Assembly (NCBI RefSeq): GCF_036178845.1
Contig: NZ_CP108070.1
Location: 11,346,001-11,410,000 of the forward strand
Direction of reading: 5' to 3'
DNA length: 64,000 bases
Origin: Streptomyces sp. NBC_00271
Lineage (GTDB): Bacteria; Actinomycetota; Actinomycetes; Streptomycetales; Streptomycetaceae
Of the stretch, positions 1 through 8,682 are shown in pieces. Position numbers and translations under genes: made by a program. Position 1 is the first letter of the stretch; every line of letters starts with the position of its first letter. Under the pieces are notes generated by a model. That model saw only the letters and a program-made list of their open reading frames with translations. It had not been told where the DNA came from and did not search any database.

Positions 1-2
1 CC

Positions 3-50
3 CACACCATCGTCGGCGGCCTCGTCATTACACGCGCCGACGCCCGCTAG
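3..50 (+). CDS. 3' end of a gene running in from the left edge (partial)
   Basis: The frame from base 3 stays open to a TAG at 48-50 and reads HTIVGGLVITRADAR. It is followed by a strong hairpin at 91-138, as expected at a gene end. Only 15 residues are visible, so the product cannot be named. Inference only. Confidence 0.35.
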   Translation, partial: HTIVGGLVITRADAR

Positions 51-90
51 GGTCTGTGCCCTCTCCGGACAGCCGATACCTCTGGTTCTT

Positions 91-138
91 CTGGGCCGCT
101 GCCCTCTGGCCGCAACCGGCCAGAGGGCAGCGGCCCAG
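91..138. terminator. Bidirectional hairpin terminator
   Basis: A perfect 20-bp stem pairs 91-110 with 119-138 around an 8-nt loop (111-118). It lies between the gene end at 50 and the convergent end of the darcynin gene at 159, so it could terminate both. There is no clear T-run, which is common in Streptomyces. Confidence 0.75.
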
Positions 139-158
139 TTGCGCGGGTGGGCGGTGTG

Positions 159-524
159 TCAGGTGGTGATGGTGGCCACGGGTTCCAGGCCGTAGGTGCG
201 GGCATAGCCGTTCTCGGTACCGACGAGGAGGTCGATGACCTCGAAGTAGCGGTCCCAGAACGGGGTTTCGCGCAGTGCGTCGATGAGGAGCTGGTAGGCG
301 TGGTGGTCTTCGGCTTCCCACACCCAGACGTCGGTGACGCGCGCGGAGTAGAACTCGGTGTCGTAGAAACGTGACCGGACGCCGTTGGTCTTGGCCTCGA
401 TGGCCGGCAGGACCTGGGTGGTGAAGGCGTCGACGCGTTGTTGGACGGTCAGGGCGAGCCACTCGGGTGTGGTCTTGACCAGTATGAAGGCCGTGACCGG
501 CGGTTCGGTCTTTTCAGCGGGCAT
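159..524 (-). CDS. Darcynin family protein
   Basis: A 121-residue protein resembling the small darcynin family, whose biochemical role is not established. The body reads as a ferredoxin-like alpha/beta fold: an N-terminal strand ([13 protein letters not shown]), a helix ([16 protein letters not shown]), and the conserved [21 protein letters not shown] segment region around residues 50-72, followed by a helix around [12 protein letters not shown]. There is no signal peptide or membrane segment. The start is MPAEK at 524. It lies downstream of, and on the same strand as, the NmrA-like gene (72-bp gap), so the two may be co-transcribed. The family call rests on overall pattern and length. Confidence 0.75.
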   Translation of the reverse strand: MPAEKTEPPVTAFILVKTTPEWLALTVQQRVDAFTTQVLPAIEAKTNGVRSRFYDTEFYSARVTDVWVWEAEDHHAYQLLIDALRETPFWDRYFEVIDLLVGTENGYARTYGLEPVATITT

Positions 525-596
525 CAGGGTGCCTCCGAAGTGGCAGGTGGTCTTGGTCCGCCCGGCTCTATGTGTTCCGGCGGCGGGTGGTGTGCT

Positions 597-1490
597 TCAG
601 GAGAGGACGGCGGGCTTGAGTGTCTGGGCGCACCACTGCTCGAAGCTGGTGGGGAAGGTGGTGTCCGGAGTGCGGGCGATGCCGGCGTCGAGACCCTCGT
701 CCTTGGCCCGCTTCATGTCGACGATGCCCTGGACGAATGCCTCGTTGAGGCCGTAGCCGACGAGGGTGGTGTACAGCTCGTCGAGCGGCTGGCGTTCGTA
801 GCGGACGGGGCGGCCTAGCTGTTCGGTCATGATGCGGGCCAGGTCATTGGGGGACAGGTCCTGCGGCCCGAGGACCGGGACGCTGTCGGTGCCGGACCAC
901 GAGCGGTTCAGCAGCAGGCCGGCGGCGGCGGCCGCGATGTCGGCGACAGCGACGAGGGGGGCCTTGCGGTCGGCGTCGACGGTGTCGGTGAAGACGCCCT
1001 TGTCGCGGATCGAGTCGGACTCCTCCAGGAGGTTCTCGAAGAAGGACGGGTTGGCCAGGGCACGGTAGGCGACGCCGGTGTCGGCGATGAGGTCGTCCAT
1101 GGCGAGGGAGGCGGCGACGAGGCCGGCCCGGTCGGCGAGCGGGGTGCCGCGGCCGAGCGCGGAGACGCCGACGACATGGCCGACGCCGTGGGCGGCGAGT
1201 GCCTTGACGGCGGGGCGGGTGAAACCGCTGTAGGCGTCCTGCGGGGTCAGGGAGGCGTCCGGGGGGACGAGCCAGAAGACGGCGTCCGCACCCTCGAAGG
1301 CCCGGTCGAGGACCTCGGCTTCTGCGTGCGAGCCGGTGACCACCTCGACACGTCCGCGCGCCGCGTCCGGAAGCCGGGCGGGATCGCGCACGACCACGCG
1401 CAATTCCTCGCCCGCGGCGGGGGCTGACTCCAGGAGCCGGGAGAGCAGGTGACGGCCGATGTTCCCGGTGGGAGCAGTAATGACGATCAT
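597..1490 (-). CDS. NmrA-like NAD(P)-binding oxidoreductase/sensor
   Basis: A 297-residue atypical short-chain dehydrogenase. It opens with MIVITAPTGNIGRHL, the GxxGxxG-type dinucleotide-binding loop of NmrA/quinone oxidoreductase-2-like proteins, followed by VVTGSHAEAEVLDRAFEGADAV (about residues 50-75), where the cofactor adenosine is usually bound. There is no obvious YxxxK catalytic pair, so it may sense NAD(P) or reduce a small carbonyl. The frame is open far upstream to 2294, but the glycine motif and the divergent LysR gene fix the start at 1490. It is divergently arranged with the LysR regulator at 1599, its probable controller. Confidence 0.85.
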   Translation of the reverse strand: MIVITAPTGNIGRHLLSRLLESAPAAGEELRVVVRDPARLPDAARGRVEVVTGSHAEAEVLDRAFEGADAVFWLVPPDASLTPQDAYSGFTRPAVKALAAHGVGHVVGVSALGRGTPLADRAGLVAASLAMDDLIADTGVAYRALANPSFFENLLEESDSIRDKGVFTDTVDADRKAPLVAVADIAAAAAGLLLNRSWSGTDSVPVLGPQDLSPNDLARIMTEQLGRPVRYERQPLDELYTTLVGYGLNEAFVQGIVDMKRAKDEGLDAGIARTPDTTFPTSFEQWCAQTLKPAVLS

Positions 1491-1579
1491 GAAAACCTCG
1501 CAGGTCGCGCCGGTTCGGTACGCCCCCTCATCCTGCTGAGGGTCTCCGTGCTGCCACAATGGGAACTTCGGCACGGAAT

Positions 1580-1593
1580 CATTGACTGAAATG
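1580..1593. promoter_or_regulatory. Candidate LysR box in the divergent promoter
   Basis: The interrupted palindrome CATT-GACTGA-AATG lies just upstream of the LysR start at 1599, in the 108-bp gap shared with the NmrA-like gene. A second inverted repeat, CCTCA/TGAGG, occurs near 1527-1542. LysR regulators commonly bind such T-N11-A elements between divergent genes. No footprint is available. Confidence 0.35.
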
Positions 1594-1598
1594 GAATA

Positions 1599-2579
1599 AT
1601 GCTGGTGAGCAGCCCGGATCCGGTCATCGACGCCAATCTCGCCATCGCGCTGGATGCTCTGCTGGCCGAGCACAGCGTGACCCGCGCCGCCGCCCGTCTG
1701 CACACCTCGCCCGCAGCCATGAGCCGCACCCTCGCCCGTCTGCGCCGCATCCTCCAGGACCCCCTCCTGGTCCGGGCCGGACAGACCATGGTCCCCACCC
1801 CACGCGCCCAGGCCCTGCGCGAGGAAGCCGCCGCAGTGGTACGCAGCCTCGGAGCGCTGCTCAGCCCTGGCGCGAGCGTCGACCCCGCCGGCCTCAGCGG
1901 CACCTTCACCCTCCAAGCCGCCGACCTGGTCGGCGCGGCACTGACCCCCGGACTGCTGCAACTGGCCCAGCGGGAGGCGCCGGGGGTCTCGTTCCGGATC
2001 CGGGCCGAAGAACTGGAGGCCGGACCCGGCCTGCGCGACGGCCGGATCGACCTGGAGATCGGATCCATCGACCACGTGGACCCCGAAACCCAGGTCGAAG
2101 AACTGGTCAGCCTCCGAATGGTGGCAGCCGTCCGGCCCGGCCATCCGCTCACCGAAGGGCCGCTGACCCCGGTCCGGCTTGCTGCCGCCCAACACGTCGT
2201 GGTCAGCCGCCGCGGCCGGTTCACCGGCCCCCTCGACACCGCCCTGGCCGAGCAGAACCTCCATCGGCGGGTGAGCGTCGTCCTTCCCAGCCACCTGGCC
2301 GCGATGACCCTCGCCGCCCGCAGCGACATCGTCTGCCTCGTGCCCGCCGCACCCCCCGGTGCTGCCCCCTCACCCCTCACCTACGACGCCGGCGCCCTCG
2401 GACTGCACCTCCTCGACATCCCCCTGGCACTGCCACCGCTGACCATCGGCATGGCCTGGCACCCCCGACACACAGCCGACGGAGCCCACCACTGGCTCCG
2501 CAACGCCGTCCGCCGGACTCTCTGCACACCAACAGCACCTTCTGAGATCACCGTGGCGGACGCGATCGACCCCGAGTAG
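1599..2579 (+). CDS. LysR family transcriptional regulator
   Basis: A 326-residue regulator. The N-terminal winged helix-turn-helix is clear: ALDALLAEHSVTRAAARLHT then SPAAMSRTLARLRRILQDPL (about residues 15-60), followed by LLVRAGQTMVPTPRAQAL, the usual linker of the family. The remaining ~220 residues fit the two-lobed periplasmic-binding-protein-like effector domain. It could start at ATG 1599 or GTG 1605. It is divergent from the NmrA-like oxidoreductase, so it probably controls that gene and itself. The effector is unknown. Confidence 0.9.
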   Translation: MLVSSPDPVIDANLAIALDALLAEHSVTRAAARLHTSPAAMSRTLARLRRILQDPLLVRAGQTMVPTPRAQALREEAAAVVRSLGALLSPGASVDPAGLSGTFTLQAADLVGAALTPGLLQLAQREAPGVSFRIRAEELEAGPGLRDGRIDLEIGSIDHVDPETQVEELVSLRMVAAVRPGHPLTEGPLTPVRLAAAQHVVVSRRGRFTGPLDTALAEQNLHRRVSVVLPSHLAAMTLAARSDIVCLVPAAPPGAAPSPLTYDAGALGLHLLDIPLALPPLTIGMAWHPRHTADGAHHWLRNAVRRTLCTPTAPSEITVADAIDPE

Positions 2580-2933
2580 TACGACACCGCCCCGGGCGAG
2601 GTCGGGCGAGGCGGTCGAAGACGTTCTGCCAGGTGTGGGTCCGTTCGGCGTGTCGGCGCCGACACGCCAGGATCGCTGCCTTCTCACCCCTGTGCGCGAT
2701 GCGGCCGTGCGAGCCGCGTGGCGTCTTTACGCAGGACCGCCCGCACATGCCCGATCAGTCTCTCCCCGTCAGCTACCACCGACAACTGACGGTCCCACTC
2801 TGTACGCCTTTCTGCTATCGGAGCGTCAGGCGGCGAGCACGCCGATGGCAGCGTTCATCTGGAGCTCGTCACGGGGCGCCTCCGACGTGTTCTTCGCCGA
2901 ACGACACGGTTCCCCTCCAGGAGTCCCGATCCG
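2580..2933. other. Unassigned 354-bp gap
   Basis: No convincing coding pattern was seen on either strand. The minus-strand stretch around 2600-2690 has an arginine-rich open frame (RRRHAERTHTWQNVFDRLARPRPG) reminiscent of transposase debris, but I could not match it to a family. Confidence 0.3.
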
Positions 2934-3233
2934 TCAAGGTTGCCTCGTAGGAGGGCCCGTGACCTGGTCGCCGGGCGCGAGCTGCTCCAGGAGCGGCCCA
3001 CTCAGGCAGTCCGTCTGCCCCTGCTCCATCGCGCGGGAGGAGCACGCCCAGGCCGCGGCCGCGCGGTAGTCCTGGTAGCGCGCGCTGTCGGGGGGCAACC
3101 ACAAGGAGAACACCAAGTAGCAGCCTGCCGCCGATATCAGGGACAGCAGGATCGGCAGCACGCCCATGAACCGCGCCCGACCCGGCGACCGCCGGTCGGC
3201 ACCGTCCTTGCCCCTCGCCGCCCTGGCATCCAT
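2934..3233 (-). CDS. Small membrane protein, probably truncated
   Basis: A 99-residue protein beginning MDARAARGKDGADRR with a basic N-terminus, then one membrane segment (FMGVLPILLSLISAAGCYLV, about residues 22-41), then YQDYRAAAAWACSS, typical of a Streptomyces family of membrane-anchored proteins in which an extracellular domain follows the segment. Those proteins are usually longer, so this copy may have lost its C-terminus; it ends at VTGPPTRQP. The start was chosen because it gives a basic N-terminus before the membrane segment; the frame stays open upstream to 4052. The TetR gene lies upstream on the same strand. Function unknown. Confidence 0.5.
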   Translation of the reverse strand: MDARAARGKDGADRRSPGRARFMGVLPILLSLISAAGCYLVFSLWLPPDSARYQDYRAAAAWACSSRAMEQGQTDCLSGPLLEQLAPGDQVTGPPTRQP

Positions 3234-3343
3234 CAGCCAGAGACAGGAATACACCCAGGTCGCACATACCTCGGCCGCAACATCCTGCATAACTTCGGCA
3301 CCCGCAGCTACCTCTCCTCCGATCCCCTCGACGGGTTCATGCC

Positions 3344-4015
3344 CTACGCCACCGACGGGGCGCCACCGGACATGCAGGTGATGGCCTCGAAGAGGAGAAG
3401 TCCCTGATCCACCAGCTCCTCCCTCGAGATGTCCAGAACTCCGTTGAACCAGCTCAGCAGCATCTCGCTGACCGCGCCCACGACGGCCACGGACATGGTG
3501 GTGGTGTCGATCCGGGGATCGTGAAGCCCTTCCCTCAGGAGGGAGTCCACGAGGCCGCTCATGCGCTGCAGGCCCAGACGTCGTTCGCGTGCTGTGAGGG
3601 GACCGGCACCCAGGGATTCCGCGAGTTTGACGCGCCCTTTTCTCGGGTCTTGCAGAGGAAGTCCGACGATGACGTCGATCATGTTTCGAGCCCGGTCGCG
3701 CAGCGGCTGGTCTGTGCCGATCGCCTCGGCGCATCGGGTGACCTGCTCCTCGTAGATGTCTTTCATGAGTGCTGCCATGAGATCGTCGAGGGATGAGAAG
3801 CTCTCCGTGAAGTACCTGTCCTTCAGCCTGGCGTGGCGGAGTACCGCACTGATCGACGTGTGGGCGTATCCCTGGCTGGAGAAGAGTTCGAGACCGCTTT
3901 CCATGAGGCGCCGACGGCGGAGCGATGCGCGCTGTTCCGCCGTTGCTCCGCCATATGTCCTCACGATGTGCCACCTCTCCTTGAGGCGTCCTGCCCATGG
4001 TGCGATGTCGCGCAC
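3344..4015 (-). CDS. TetR family transcriptional regulator (BetI-like position)
   Basis: A 223-residue regulator. The helix-turn-helix is visible at about residues 28-75: RRRRLMESGLELFSSQGY then TSISAVLRHARLKDRYFTE, which matches the TetR_N pattern. The rest is an all-helical ligand-binding domain. A later start (GTG at VRTYGGATAEQ, about 3961) is possible. It is divergent from the aldehyde dehydrogenase at 4400, with a 10-bp inverted repeat (4126-4157) between them, so it is the likely repressor of the dehydrogenase/GMC pair. The inducer is unknown; by analogy with BetI it might be choline or another alcohol/aldehyde. Confidence 0.88.
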   Translation of the reverse strand: MRDIAPWAGRLKERWHIVRTYGGATAEQRASLRRRRLMESGLELFSSQGYAHTSISAVLRHARLKDRYFTESFSSLDDLMAALMKDIYEEQVTRCAEAIGTDQPLRDRARNMIDVIVGLPLQDPRKGRVKLAESLGAGPLTARERRLGLQRMSGLVDSLLREGLHDPRIDTTTMSVAVVGAVSEMLLSWFNGVLDISREELVDQGLLLFEAITCMSGGAPSVA

Positions 4016-4125
4016 CGGAGCCCGGTCTGCCGACCGCGATGCTCACCGGCATCGTCTGAGGTTTTGAGCCGTCGGTCCGGCCTTCCCTCGTCGGGCGGCG
4101 ACCAAAGTTTTTCCGCCCATATTCT

Positions 4126-4157
4126 ACCCATCTGGTGATGCGTTACCCCAGATGGGT
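4126..4157. promoter_or_regulatory. Probable TetR operator
   Basis: A perfect 10-bp inverted repeat, ACCCATCTGG (4126-4135) and CCAGATGGGT (4148-4157), with a 12-nt spacer. It sits in the 384-bp gap between the divergent tetR and aldehyde dehydrogenase genes, the expected place for a shared operator. The downstream ~240 bp up to the dehydrogenase start contains no gene that I can support. Confidence 0.6.
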
Positions 4158-4399
4158 GTAATGTCGCAATTATTCAGTCGTGAACCGTGAAAGCGCTCCT
4201 CGCGAGGCCGGTACCAGCCGCAAGGGGCGTCGCAGATGTGGCCCACCCGCAGGCTCGACGCGCCGGGCCACGCGCAGGAAAGCCATGACCGGTATCGGCC
4301 TGCGTACCGCGCTGAGCGCCCTCGTGCCCGCTGGTCATCCACGTATCGAACATCACGGAGTGCCGTGGTCCCACGGCCATGCCGAGGGGAGAGTTCACC

Positions 4400-5836
4400 A
4401 TGAATCCCCACCACCTGTTCATCGGCGGACGCTGGGTGCACACGTCCGGCGATCGCGTCATCAACGCCGTGTCCGCGAGTACCGGCGATCACCTTGGTGC
4501 TGTGCCGGACGGTTCCCGGGAGGACATCGACCGGGCGGTCGGAGCCGCTCGTGCCGCATTCGACGCACCGACCGGCTGGGCCTCCTGGGGCACTGAACGT
4601 CGCGCGGCCGCCATGATCCGTCTCGCGGACGCGCTCGATGCCAGGAAGGAGGCGACGTCCGACGCCGTCAGCGCGCAGAACGGCATGCCGATCACTGTCG
4701 CCCGGTCCTTCGAAGGTGTGGTGCCGTCAGCTCTGCTGCGCTATTACGCGGGTCTGGCCGCCAGCATGCCGTGCGAGGAACTGCGTACCGGACTGCCCCG
4801 TGGCACCACCCTGGTCCGCAGGGAACCCGCAGGCGTCGTAGCCGCCATCATGACCTGGAACTTCCCTCAGACCATCGCCTTTTTCAAGATAGCCCCGGCT
4901 CTGGCGGCCGGTTGCGTGCTCGTCCTCAAACCGGCGCCGGAGACGGTCCTCGACTCGGTGCTGCTGGCGGAGGCGATCCAGGAAGCGGGCATCCCCGACG
5001 GCGTGATCAACATCGTTCCGGGCGGCCGCGACACCGGCGCGTATCTGGTCTCCCATCCTGACATCGACAAGGTGTCGTTCACCGGATCCACCAGAGCGGG
5101 ACGCCAAGTGGCCGCCGCATGTGCCGAGTTGCTGCGGCCGGTGACCCTGGAACTGGGAGGCAAGTCCGCCGCCGTCGTCCTAGACGACGTCGACCTCGCC
5201 GCGAACTCGGAGCAGTTCTTCATGGCCAGTCTGCTGAACAACGGTCAGACCTGTTACGCGAGTACCAGGATCCTGGCCTCCCGCAGCAGGTATCGGGAAG
5301 TGGTCGAGTTCTGTACGGCGATGGCCCATGACGCCGTCGTCGGTGACGCGCTCGACCCCGACACCCAGATCGGCCCGCTCGTCAGCCAGCGCCAGCGCGA
5401 ACGTGTGCTGGGTTACATCAAGACCGGCCTCAACGAGGGGGCTCGGCTCACCACCGGAGGAGGCCGGCCGGCCGGCCTCGATCGAGGCTGGTTCGTCGAA
5501 CCCACCGTATTCGCCGACGTCGACAACTCATCGACCATCGCGCAGGAAGAGATATTCGGCCCGGTCCTCACGATCACGTCCTACGAGGGCGAGGATGAGG
5601 CAGTGCGCCTGGCGAACGAGTCGGTCTACGGCCTCGCCGGCACCGTCTGGACCACGGACTTGGACCACGGTGCCCAGGTGGCCCGCCGTTTCCGGACCGG
5701 CACCGTCGGGCTCAACGGCTATCTGCCCGACCTCACCTCCCCCTACGGAGGCAGGAAGGCCAGCGGACTCGGCACCGAACTGGGGCCCGAGGGTCTTCAC
5801 ACATACCAGCAAGTCCAGTCGATCTACCACCCCTGA
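4400..5836 (+). CDS. NAD(P)-dependent aldehyde dehydrogenase (BetB-like)
   Basis: A 478-residue aldehyde dehydrogenase of normal family length. Visible motifs in order: MTWNFPQ (cofactor/oxyanion region), FTGSTRAGRQV (coenzyme loop), VTLELGGKS with the general-base Glu, NNGQTCYAS with the catalytic Cys, EEIFGPVL, and the C-terminal SPYGGRKASGLGTELG. It oxidises an aldehyde to the carboxylate in the cytoplasm. The start at 4400 is preceded by GAGGGGAGAG (4384-4393). The GMC oxidoreductase starts 73 bp downstream, so the pair could carry out alcohol to aldehyde to acid, as BetA/BetB do for choline to betaine. Substrate is inferred from context only. Confidence 0.9.
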   Translation: MNPHHLFIGGRWVHTSGDRVINAVSASTGDHLGAVPDGSREDIDRAVGAARAAFDAPTGWASWGTERRAAAMIRLADALDARKEATSDAVSAQNGMPITVARSFEGVVPSALLRYYAGLAASMPCEELRTGLPRGTTLVRREPAGVVAAIMTWNFPQTIAFFKIAPALAAGCVLVLKPAPETVLDSVLLAEAIQEAGIPDGVINIVPGGRDTGAYLVSHPDIDKVSFTGSTRAGRQVAAACAELLRPVTLELGGKSAAVVLDDVDLAANSEQFFMASLLNNGQTCYASTRILASRSRYREVVEFCTAMAHDAVVGDALDPDTQIGPLVSQRQRERVLGYIKTGLNEGARLTTGGGRPAGLDRGWFVEPTVFADVDNSSTIAQEEIFGPVLTITSYEGEDEAVRLANESVYGLAGTVWTTDLDHGAQVARRFRTGTVGLNGYLPDLTSPYGGRKASGLGTELGPEGLHTYQQVQSIYHP

Positions 5837-5909
5837 TGCGACGGTCGGCATGCGTCGCCCAGCTCGGGCGAGTGCAGGCGACGGCCGTCCGCCGGGCGAG
5901 GAAGCCAGC

Positions 5910-7658
5910 GTGAACTCCACCGGAACCGAAGGATTCGACTACGTCATCGTGGGCGCCGGCAGCGCCGGTTGTGTGCTCGCAGACCGCTTGAGCCGCGACG
6001 ACCGCGTCCGCGTCCTGCTCCTCGAAGCGGGCGGCCCCGACACCGACGAACTCATCCACATCCCGGCCGCGCTCGGAATGCTCTTCGGATCGTCTACCGA
6101 CTGGAGCTATCGGACCGTCGAGCAGTCCCAGCCGAGCCGCACCTTCTCCTGGCCCCGGGGCAAGACACTGGGCGGGTCGTCATCCACCAACGTCATGATC
6201 TACACCCGGGGCAACCGGCACGACTACGACGGCTGGCGTGACGAGCACGGTGCGAAAGACTGGGGCTACGACGACGTACTGCCGTATTTCGTGAAGTCCG
6301 AGTCGAACCGCCGCCTCGGTGAGCCCTACCACGGTTCGGACGGACCCCTGCACGTCGAGGACCGCGTCTACACCCACGAACTCTCACGGTCCTGGCTGGA
6401 CGCCGCCGTGGAATGGGGACTGGACCGCAACGACGACTTCGCGGGTGAGTCCCCTGTCGGCGCCGGCCTGTACCAGGTGACATGCCATCACGGGCGACGG
6501 TGGTCCGCGGCCGACGCCTATCTGCGCCCTGCCCTTGACCGACCCAACCTCACGGTACGCACCGGCGCCATGGCAACGAAGATCACACTCGACGGATCAC
6601 GCGCGGCCGGCGTCACCTATCTCCGGGACGGACAGGAGCGGACGGCCCACGCCGACAGGGAGATCCTGCTCTGCGGCGGATCCGTCAACTCGCCCCAGCT
6701 GCTGCTCCTGTCGGGCATAGGCGATCCCGACGAGCTGCGCGATGTGGGGATAGACGCCCGCGTCCCCCTGCCGGGGGTCGGGCGGAACCTGCAAGACCAT
6801 TTGATGGCTCCCGTTGTGTGGGACACCCGCAACTCCACTGACGTCGTCCGGGACCTGCTCACCCCGGACAACCTCGAACGGTGGCGCGCCCACGGCGACG
6901 GGCCCTTCGCCTCCAACTACGGCGAGGTCGGCGCGTTCCTCAACGTCACGGACGGCGACAGCCGTCCTGACGTGCAGTTGGTGGGAGGGGCCACGGCACT
7001 CATTCTCAGCGGTGAGGAAGTACCTGACCGGCCGGTGTTCTCGATGAACTGCTGCCCCCTGAACCCGCGGACTCGCGGCACCGTCCGTCTCGCGTCGGCT
7101 GATCCGCAGGCCCCACCGCTGATCGATCCCCGGTACTTCGACGTACCCGCGGATGCGTCGGTCATGGTCGCCGGACTCAGAGCGGTCATGGGCATCGCCC
7201 GCTGCGCACCGTTCGCCGGGTACCTGGCACGGGCGTACCTGCCGGCCAGTGACGACCTGGACTGTCTGGACGGCATGGACGACGCGGCTCTCGAAGAGCA
7301 CGTCCGCAGGTGGAGTGCCACGGCCTATCACCCAGTGGGCACCTGCGCCATGGGAACCGGAGACGACTCCGTCGTCAATTCGGACCTGGAGGTCCACGGA
7401 GTCGAGCGAGTCCGTGTCGTCGACGCCTCGGTCATGCCGACCGTCATCAGCGGAAACACCAACGCACCCACGATCATGATCGCCGAAAAGGCGGCCGAGC
7501 GGATCGGGGAGCAGTGGCGCCGTCGCAGTGGCGAACGACACCGGTTGGACGGCGCCCAAGGACCGGATCAAGGGCCTCCAGCGGACGGTGAAGCAGGCCA
7601 AGGCATCCGGACGGCCGCCCATCGCCCTGATCGGCGCCTGCCTGGGAAAGAACGCTGA
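5910..7658 (+). CDS. GMC family oxidoreductase (choline dehydrogenase-like)
   Basis: An FAD-dependent alcohol oxidoreductase. Visible are the N-terminal FAD-binding DYVIVGAGSAGCVLADRL with the acidic LLLEAGG, the GMC signature WPRGKTLGGSSSTN, a second signature around GGSVNSPQLLLLSGIGD, and the C-terminal active-site AYHPVGTCAMG and SGNTNAPTIMIAEKAA. The GTG start at 5910 has GAGGAAG at 5898-5904. The expected family end is near 7500; the frame continues for about 50 arginine-rich residues to a TGA at 7656-7658, which looks like read-through into foreign sequence after loss of the original stop. It works with the upstream dehydrogenase. Substrate uncertain. Confidence 0.88.
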   Translation: MNSTGTEGFDYVIVGAGSAGCVLADRLSRDDRVRVLLLEAGGPDTDELIHIPAALGMLFGSSTDWSYRTVEQSQPSRTFSWPRGKTLGGSSSTNVMIYTRGNRHDYDGWRDEHGAKDWGYDDVLPYFVKSESNRRLGEPYHGSDGPLHVEDRVYTHELSRSWLDAAVEWGLDRNDDFAGESPVGAGLYQVTCHHGRRWSAADAYLRPALDRPNLTVRTGAMATKITLDGSRAAGVTYLRDGQERTAHADREILLCGGSVNSPQLLLLSGIGDPDELRDVGIDARVPLPGVGRNLQDHLMAPVVWDTRNSTDVVRDLLTPDNLERWRAHGDGPFASNYGEVGAFLNVTDGDSRPDVQLVGGATALILSGEEVPDRPVFSMNCCPLNPRTRGTVRLASADPQAPPLIDPRYFDVPADASVMVAGLRAVMGIARCAPFAGYLARAYLPASDDLDCLDGMDDAALEEHVRRWSATAYHPVGTCAMGTGDDSVVNSDLEVHGVERVRVVDASVMPTVISGNTNAPTIMIAEKAAERIGEQWRRRSGERHRLDGAQGPDQGPPADGEAGQGIRTAAHRPDRRLPGKER

Positions 7659-7842
7659 TCTCTACGTGGCGGTCGGCGTCGGCGCGAGCCAAGGGCTGTT
7701 CGTTGTCGTTCCGGACGGTGGCGATGGCGGTGGCGGTGGCGGTGGCGAGAACATGGACGCGCTCGAGGTTCTCGCTCTGGAACCGGGGGCTGATGCGCTG
7801 GAAGTCCTGGGTGTCGAAGAAGAGTTGATCGCCTCCGGATGA
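7528..7842 (+). CDS. Possible small hypothetical protein
   Basis: The frame from GTG 7528 (VANDTGWTAPKDRIKGLQR) reads plausibly for about 55 residues (KASGRPPIALIGACLGKNADLY), then enters a glycine run encoded by GGT/GGC repeats (7723-7746) and an acidic tail. It overlaps the odd C-terminus of the GMC gene in another frame. I do not recognise a family, and the low-complexity half argues for chance. Confidence 0.25.
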   Translation: MANDTGWTAPKDRIKGLQRTVKQAKASGRPPIALIGACLGKNADLYVAVGVGASQGLFVVVPDGGDGGGGGGGENMDALEVLALEPGADALEVLGVEEELIASG

Positions 7843-7980
7843 TTGCGGGCGACGACGCCGGCGAGTGCGCTCACGACGGCGACTCCTATGCCCAGAGATG
7901 CGGAGGTTGTCCACGTGGCCCGCATGAGTGATGAGGAGTCCCACGAGCAGGGCGAGGAGGAGCACTAGGCGCGGCTCCTG
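7830..7980 (-). pseudogene. Possible remnant of a two-helix membrane protein
   Basis: On the minus strand one frame gives a hydrophobic stretch (LVLLLALLVGLLITHAGHV, about 7915-7970). A second frame immediately continues with another (SLGIGVAVVSALAGVVARN, about 7845-7900). Joined by a frameshift they would form a small two-helix membrane protein. This is a pattern reading only, with no known family. Confidence 0.25.
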
Positions 7981-8083
7981 GTGGTCGCGGTCCTGAAGAC
8001 GGAGACACCAGAGGTGCGTTCCTTTGCCGGTTCGGGCGTGCAGTAGTGATGCCGAGGAGGGGGCTCTGCTCTGCTGTGAGTTA

Positions 8084-8116
8084 GGGCCTGTCCGGCAGGT
8101 TCTGCCGGACAGGCCC
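8084..8116. repeat. Perfect 15-bp inverted repeat with a 3-nt loop
   Basis: GGGCCTGTCCGGCAG (8084-8098) faces CTGCCGGACAGGCCC (8102-8116). It lies just beyond the 3' end of the DUF1062 gene (8134) and could be its terminator. The 17-base sequence at 8084-8100 also recurs in inverted orientation at 9483-9499, at the edge of an IS5-type transposase remnant. The hairpin therefore also looks like two insertion-sequence ends lying head to head. Confidence 0.6.
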
Positions 8117-8133
8117 TTGGTCCCGAGGAGGGC

Positions 8134-8682
8134 TCAGCGCTTGAGCGTGAAGGTGAAGTCGCCGGAGAGCTTGCCGCTCAGCCGGATTGCCGAAACGAGT
8201 TTCCCCTCCGTGATCAGTCTCTCGACCTCAGCCCGCGAAAGACCGCACCCTTCAGCGATCAGTCGCGCCGGCCGGACAGGGATCCGCGCCGCAAAGCGGA
8301 CCGAGACGTCGATCACCTCGCGGTCCAGGTGATCCGATCCGCCGGTGTCGAGGCGCCAGGCGTTGTCCCAGTCGAGGGCGATGCGGTTGCGGCGCCGCAC
8401 GAGCGGATCCTGGAGCAACTCAGCTGCCAGACCAGGGTCGTTGTCATGCAGCCGGTCCAGCAGCTCAGGTTGTACGGAGCGCACATTCATCCGCTCCAGG
8501 ACCGTGAGCTTTGTCGTTTCCCCGCAAGCGGTGCAGAGCGCGAGGAGCCAGGCGTCGATGAGCTTGTGGTTGGCGTTGACGCGAAATTTACCGCTGGTCC
8601 GGAAGCGCTCGGACGCGCACGCGTGGCAACGGCGGAGAACGAGCGGCAGGCAAGTGGGCACGACCACCCAGTTTTCGAGCAC
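8134..8682 (-). CDS. DUF1062 domain-containing protein
   Basis: A 182-residue protein of a widespread but uncharacterised family. The N-terminal third holds two CxxC pairs, RCHACAS and LCTACGE (about residues 18-22 and 50-55), which could bind a zinc ion, around the conserved GKFRVNANHKLIDAW segment. The C-terminal part includes RPARLIAEGCGLSRAEVERLI, resembling a helix-turn-helix, and ends FTFTLKR. A DNA-binding or nucleotide-related role is possible but unproven. It stands alone, between a hairpin (8084-8116) and an IS5-type remnant, within sequence bounded by a 17-bp inverted repeat. Confidence 0.8.
   Translation of the reverse strand: MLENWVVVPTCLPLVLRRCHACASERFRTSGKFRVNANHKLIDAWLLALCTACGETTKLTVLERMNVRSVQPELLDRLHDNDPGLAAELLQDPLVRRRNRIALDWDNAWRLDTGGSDHLDREVIDVSVRFAARIPVRPARLIAEGCGLSRAEVERLITEGKLVSAIRLSGKLSGDFTFTLKR

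Noticed and set aside
1487..2380. Minus-strand open frames over the LysR gene
   Set aside because: No protein motif, and the LysR helix-turn-helix on the plus strand is unmistakable.
5328..5909. Extension of the GMC reading frame upstream of 5910
   Set aside because: It is a shadow of the aldehyde dehydrogenase gene. The FAD motif begins just after GTG 5910, which has a good ribosome site.
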